64,000 nucleotides of DNA from Echiichthys vipera (Eukaryota > Chordata > Actinopteri > Perciformes > Trachinidae): assembly GCA_963691815.1 (NCBI GenBank), contig OY829661.1, forward strand, positions 28,517,597-28,581,596. Direction: 5' to 3'. Position 1 is the stretch's first letter. Each line of letters opens with the position of its first letter. A program made the translations under genes and the position numbers. A model generated the notes under the pieces. It was not told where the DNA came from. It worked only from the letters and a program-made list of their open reading frames with translations, and did no database searches. Shown piece after piece: positions 58,707 to 64,000 of the stretch.

Positions 58707-58826
58707 CTGTACAGGATGTTATTTTGGGTGTAATTTATGTCAAATTTGATCCGGAAAAGCCAAAAAAACGTTGTTGCTTCTGAATTTTTGGGAGTAAATG
58801 AGTCACAGGGACTTTACAGGACAACA

Positions 58827-58865
<39 letters not shown>

Positions 58866-59450
58866 ACTTTGTTATCTTAATATCGCCAAATACATGATTC
58901 ACATACGAGGACTTTACCTCGGTGTTTGTTGCTCACGCTAGACGTGTTGCAGACGAGAATATAAAGAGGAATAACAGACAAAGAAAAGTGCTTTAACAGT
59001 CAAAAACATCAATAAAGGATTAAAACATCTGAGAAATAAACAATAAAAACACTTCAACACATAATTAAATCAAGTTAAATGTGAGAAATATTAACATTAT
59101 AGACCTGGAAGCTGTACAAGTTTGTGCAAATAAAGGTACGTCACTGTGTGTAACTCAGGATGAGTTCATAATTCACATCATTTTGACTGAAAGAGCTTTA
59201 ATTTGTGATGTTTTCATCTAAAGTGTCACAGGTTCTGACCTCTGGATGTTACGTCACTGATCTATTTATATTAAGTTTATAAATATAGAGATTTAGATTT
59301 AATGAAACTATAAAAAACAACCTGCTGAAAGAGCTCAACGTGTTTTAAATCTAATAAACGTTCTGACTGCTTTCTCTCATCAACGTCACTTTATTTGACT
59401 TATCTGACAGAAACGTTCATCAAATATGAAATTTACCTGGAGATTCTAAC
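57421..59450. other. Unassigned, microsatellite-rich sequence
   Basis: CA tracts lie at 58,105-58,164, 58,281-58,326, 58,663-58,702 and 58,828-58,867, with a C run at 58,266-58,278. No gene was recognised. Confidence 0.5.
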
Positions 59451-60046
59451 AGCGCACTCACACTGTGCCTCCGTCCCGTGCCAAAACAGGTTTTACGTCT
59501 AAAGTCTGGTTCCTTTGACCAGTGTGAGTGCAACCGTACCGCGTCTAGGAGCGGCACGCTTGCCGTCCACGGCCCGTTTGGGAGAGGTGGGCTTTAGTAA
59601 AGCACGTTTGCACGTGTACGAGCACGAGCGTGCGCACGTGTACGAGCACGAGGCCTACGGCGGCTCTGAGGTCATTTCCTGTGCGCCTGTTGGGACGTAG
59701 AAAAAAGAAGGAGGGACCATGCGCGGACATTTCAAACAATGGCGGTGAAAGGTTCACGTTGGTGTGATGCGGAGGTGGAGTGTTTACTGCAGATTTGGTC
59801 GATGAAAAGATTCAAAAACAGTCGACAAGACGCACAAAAACTCCGAGGTCTACGGAAAGATCTGGAAACAAAGCCACGCATCGCCATGACGTCATCAATG
59901 CGTGTGGAGTGTTACGGCGTGATGACGTATAGGCAGCAAGAAGCATTCTCCGAGGCCCAGGTAGTGTGAGTACAAACGGGCCTGGAGGGGGGACAAGGAC
60001 CCTAAAGCACGGGGCACGGGACGGAGGCACAGTGGGAGGGCGCCCT
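59451..60046 (+). mobile_element. Non-autonomous DNA element, copy I (full length)
   Basis: Copy of 596 bp with ends GCGCACTCACACTGTG and GGGAGGGCGCCCT. In the Myb/SANT-like region it carries TGGAGTGTTAC where other copies have TGACGTGTTAC. The frame start is at 59,739. Confidence 0.85.
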
Positions 60047-60219
60047 TAGAAGTGTGTAAATGAATTCTACTTGCACTTTGGTGCAGATCAAAAAGTGAAA
60101 GCACCGAGAAAAGACGGGAAACTGCGTCAGGATCTGGTGACGCAGTTACATTAGCTTTGAGTTGAGTTCCCGTAGTGGACACACACAGAGCGATCCAGTG
60201 TGTTTACAAGGGACTGATT

Positions 60220-60625
60220 TATGATTCATTCATTCATCTTCAGCCTCTTGTTCCTGTCTGGGTCTCGGGGGGCTGGAGCCGATCCCAGCTGACATCGGGC
60301 GTGAGGCGGGGTCCACCCTGGACAGGACGCCAGTCTATCACAGGACACATAGAGACGAACAGAGACAGACAACCATTCACACCTACGGGTGATTTAGAGT
60401 CATCAATGAACCGAACACCTGCACGTCTTTGGACTGTGGGAGGAAACCGGAGAACCCGGAGAAAACCCACGCAGACACGGGGACAACATGCAAACTCCAC
60501 ACAGAAGGGCCCCAGCAGGGATTCAAACCCACGCACACACGGGGACAACATGCACACGTCTTCACGTCTGTCCGCGGTGCTCTGCCCAGACGCAACAGCA
60601 CCACGCAGATGTTCGCAGGAGTTTG
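60220..60625 (+). mobile_element. Common teleost interspersed repeat
   Basis: Contains CTGGAGCCGATCCCAGCTGA, GGACAGGACGCCAGTCTATC, TTTGGACTGTGGGAGGAAAC and GGGACAACATGCAAACTCC, a sequence familiar from many fish genomes. It has a partial internal duplication (CACGGGGACAACATGCA occurs twice). Family name not assigned. Confidence 0.7.
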
Positions 60626-60895
60626 AAAGAACAGAACTTGAATGAGACGATGTTTGATGGCGTTGGTCGTATGTGGTGGGTCTGCGTGTGACGCTGATTG
60701 ACGGCGGCTGCGGGGGCGTGGGGGGGCCGGGGGGGGGGGGGGGGCTGAGAGATGCCGCAGTGTTAGGATGTCCTGCCTCTTATCACTTCCCTTCCACTCC
60801 ATTGTCCTCGGCCCGGGACTCTTCTCCTCCTCCTTTTCCACATCAACTGCTTTTTATGATCCACAGTGAAACGTCACCTGGCTGCTGCTGCTGTG

Positions 60896-61475
<580 letters not shown>

Positions 61476-61589
61476 TGTGATCTTATTGTCCTGTCGCAGC
61501 AGAAACACCGGGCTCATGAAGGAAACGGCAGTTTGAGGCCGCACGCTTCAGTGAGAGGCTCCCTGACACGCTGAAAGTGACTCAGCGTC

Positions 61590-61945
<356 letters not shown>

Positions 61946-62054
61946 TCATAAACCGTAAAAAATGGCATTTGGCCGTCGCCATCTTGGTGTTTTTCAGTGA
62001 AGTGACCGTAACTACAGCTCAGTCCTGGTTCCTACCCTCACCTGTGGTCCTGAA

Positions 62055-62320
62055 AGCTGGGTCAGGACCCAAAGAACCAGGTCCAGGTCAGGACCCAAAG
62101 AACCAGGTCCAGGTCAGGACCCACAGAACCAGGTCCAGGTCAGGACCCACAGAACCAGGTCCAGGTCAGGACCCAAAGAACCAGGTCCAGGTCAGGACCC
62201 ACAGAACCAGGTCCAGGTCAGGACCCACAGAACCAGGTCCAGGTCAGGACCCAAAGAACCAGGTCCAGGTCAGGACCCAAAGAACCAGGTCAGGACCCAA
62301 AGAACCAGGTCCAGGTCCAA
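62055..62320 (+). repeat. 26-bp tandem repeat
   Basis: About 10 copies of CAGGTCCAGGTCAGGACCC plus AMAGAAC, with a shortened unit near the right end. Confidence 0.9.
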
Positions 62321-62343
62321 GCGTGTGAAATGTGTTTCCTCAG

Positions 62344-62628
62344 GAGGGGGTCTGGAGTCTCCCTTAGAGAGAGGGGGAGAAGTTCAGCATCCGTGAGGAA
62401 CTCGGAGTAGAGCCGCTGCTCCTTTGTGTTGAAAGGAGCCAGTAGAGGTGGTTCAGGATCATCTGGTAAGGATGAACCCTGGGCGCCTCCCTAGGGAGGT
62501 GTTCCAGGCACGTCCAGCTGGGAGGAGGCCTCGGGGAAGACCCAGGACCAGGTGGAGAGATTAGATCTCCACACTGGCCTGGGAACGCCTCAGGATCCCC
62601 CAGTTAGAGCTGGTGAATGTGGCCCGGG
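62344..62628 (+). mobile_element. Interspersed (LINE-type) repeat, second copy
   Basis: Inverse-orientation relative of 32,436-32,725: GGTTCAGGATCATCTGGTAA, CCTCCCTAGGGAGGTG and GGAACGCCTCAGGATCCCC. Confidence 0.65.
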
Positions 62629-62949
62629 TTTATTTTGATTTAGTAATTTACATTAAAGAGTAAATTAAATAAATATAATTATATATTAATGTGTTCTGCT
62701 GTTCACCCTGATCATATTTCCTGCAGCGCAGCATCGGTGCAGCGTGACCTGTCACCTTGGTACGAGCGTGTCGGTGAACGTGGAGGTCGCGGTGCTTTAA
62801 CGTGGCGTCTGGACGCCGTCGTGTCGCCACAAGGTCCTTCCCCACTTCCTGTCGACCTGAAACAGCGACACAGTAATCAGGTCAACGCTCCGCTGCTTCC
62901 TGAGGAAACAGCGTCCAACACAGACGCTCATGTGTCTGTGGATGCTCTG

Positions 62950-63110
62950 ACCACTGAAGGAGACCGTTAAGTTCAGACTACTAAAGGAGACCGTTAAGTT
63001 CAGACCCCTAAAGGTGACCGTTAAGTTCAGACCACTAAAGGAGACCGTTACGTTCAGACTACTAAAGGTGACCGTTAAGTTCAGACTACTAAAGGTGACA
63101 GTTTCTCTCT
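62950..63110 (-). repeat. 27-bp minisatellite, inverted arm
   Basis: About six copies of CTAAAGGAGACCGTTAAGTT plus CAGACTA. This is the reverse complement of the unit at 63,255-64,000. A 25-bp triplicate (CAGGAAGTGCCGTC) lies at 63,130-63,180 between them. Confidence 0.85.
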
Positions 63111-63254
63111 GATTGAGCTGCACACGGACAGGAAGTGCCGTCTTTACACACAGGAAGTGCCGTCTTTACACACAGGAAGTGAGCTGATGGCAGCGAGATG
63201 AGATAAAGAGGAAATCAAAACAAGTTCATGACGACGCAGCCGAGGGACGGAGAA

Positions 63255-64000
63255 CTTAATGGTCTCCTTTAGAGACTAAACTTAACCGTCTCCTTCCGTC
63301 GTCTAAACTTAACCGTCTCCTTTAGTCGACTAAACTTAACAGTCACCTTTAGAGACTACACTTAACCGTCTCCTTTAGAGACTAAACTTAACCGTCTCCT
63401 TTAGTGACTAAACTTAACCGTCTCCTTTAGTGACTAAACTTAACAGTCACCTTTAGAGACTACACTTAACCGTCTCCTTTAGAGACTAAACTTAACAGTC
63501 TCCTTTAGTGACTAAACTTAACCGTCACCTTTAGTGACTAAACTTAACCGTCACCTTTAGACACTAAACTTAACCGTCTCCTTTAGTGACTAAACTTAAC
63601 AGTCACCTTTAGAGACTACACTTAACCGTCTCCTTTAGAGACTAAACTTAACAGTCTCCTTTAGTGACTAAACTTAACCGTCACCTTTAGTCGTCTAAAC
63701 TTAACCGTCTCCTTTAGAGACTAAACTTAACCGTCTCCTTTAGTGACTAAACTTAACCGTCTCCTTTAGAGACTAAACTTAACCGTCTCCTTTAGTGACT
63801 AAACTTAACCGTCTCCTTTAGTGTCTAAACTTAACCGTCTCCTTTAGTGACTAAACTTAACCGTCTCCTTCCGTCGTCTAAACTTAACCGTCTCCTTAAG
63901 TCGTCTAAACTTAACCGTCTCCTTTAGTGTCTAAACTTAACCGTCTCCTTTAGTGACTAAACTTAACCGTCTCCTTTAGAGACTTAACTTAACCGTCTCC
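63255..64000 (+). repeat. 26-bp minisatellite running off the right edge
   Basis: About 28 copies of GACTAAACTTAACCGTCTCC plus TTTAGT, with CAGTCACC and AGAGACTA variants. It continues past the window end. Confidence 0.92.

Overview
This is a vertebrate, almost certainly teleost, genomic window. It contains small multi-exon genes with canonical GT-AG introns, two lens crystallin genes, a mitochondrial acyl-CoA dehydrogenase, a single-exon claudin, fish-type interspersed repeats and very many dinucleotide and minisatellite arrays. No prokaryotic or viral gene organisation is visible. The clade within teleosts cannot be fixed from the sequence alone.

Layout. (1) 1-15,172 is read as the first intron of a G-protein-coupled receptor kinase (grk3/grk2 type) on the minus strand; it is filled with interspersed repeats and minisatellites. 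Exon 1 (15,173-15,285) encodes the unmistakable GRK2/3 N-terminus; the remaining exons must lie off the left edge. A CpG-rich promoter-like zone follows (15.0-17.3 kb). (2) 18,969-22,950 holds cryba4 (minus; five coding exons, 196 aa, TATA-type promoter and untranslated exon 1). (3) 23-31 kb is the interval between the two crystallin promoters, loaded with minisatellites, including a 1.1-kb array of a 21-bp unit. (4) 31,169-36,406 holds crybb1 (plus; 231 aa), head-to-head with cryba4, as in mammals. (5) 39,072-51,505 holds acads (plus; ten coding exons, 405 aa), whose introns are almost entirely tandem repeats. The array in intron 1 has copied the exon 2 splice acceptor about 25 times. (6) 55,549-56,196 holds a single-exon claudin (minus) with a TATA/CCAAT promoter and a decamer array running almost to its ATG. 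(7) 57-64 kb is repeat-rich and has no recognised gene; it contains a tRNA-derived SINE, LINE fragments and, at the right end, two inverted minisatellite arrays.

Shared repeats. Nine copies of one roughly 600-bp non-autonomous DNA element are scattered across the window, one of them in an acads intron. Each longer copy carries a frameshifted start of a Myb/SANT-like (MADF-like) reading frame and a perfect CRE octamer. A family of related 20/21/42-bp minisatellites occupies at least six separate loci in both orientations.

Function. cryba4 and crybb1 make structural proteins of the lens, and their divergent arrangement is the conserved chromosomal unit. grk3, acads and the claudin are functionally unrelated neighbours (receptor desensitisation, mitochondrial short-chain fatty-acid oxidation, tight junctions). 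Exon boundaries were read by hand from splice signals, reading-frame phase and remembered family sequences; no alignment was run.
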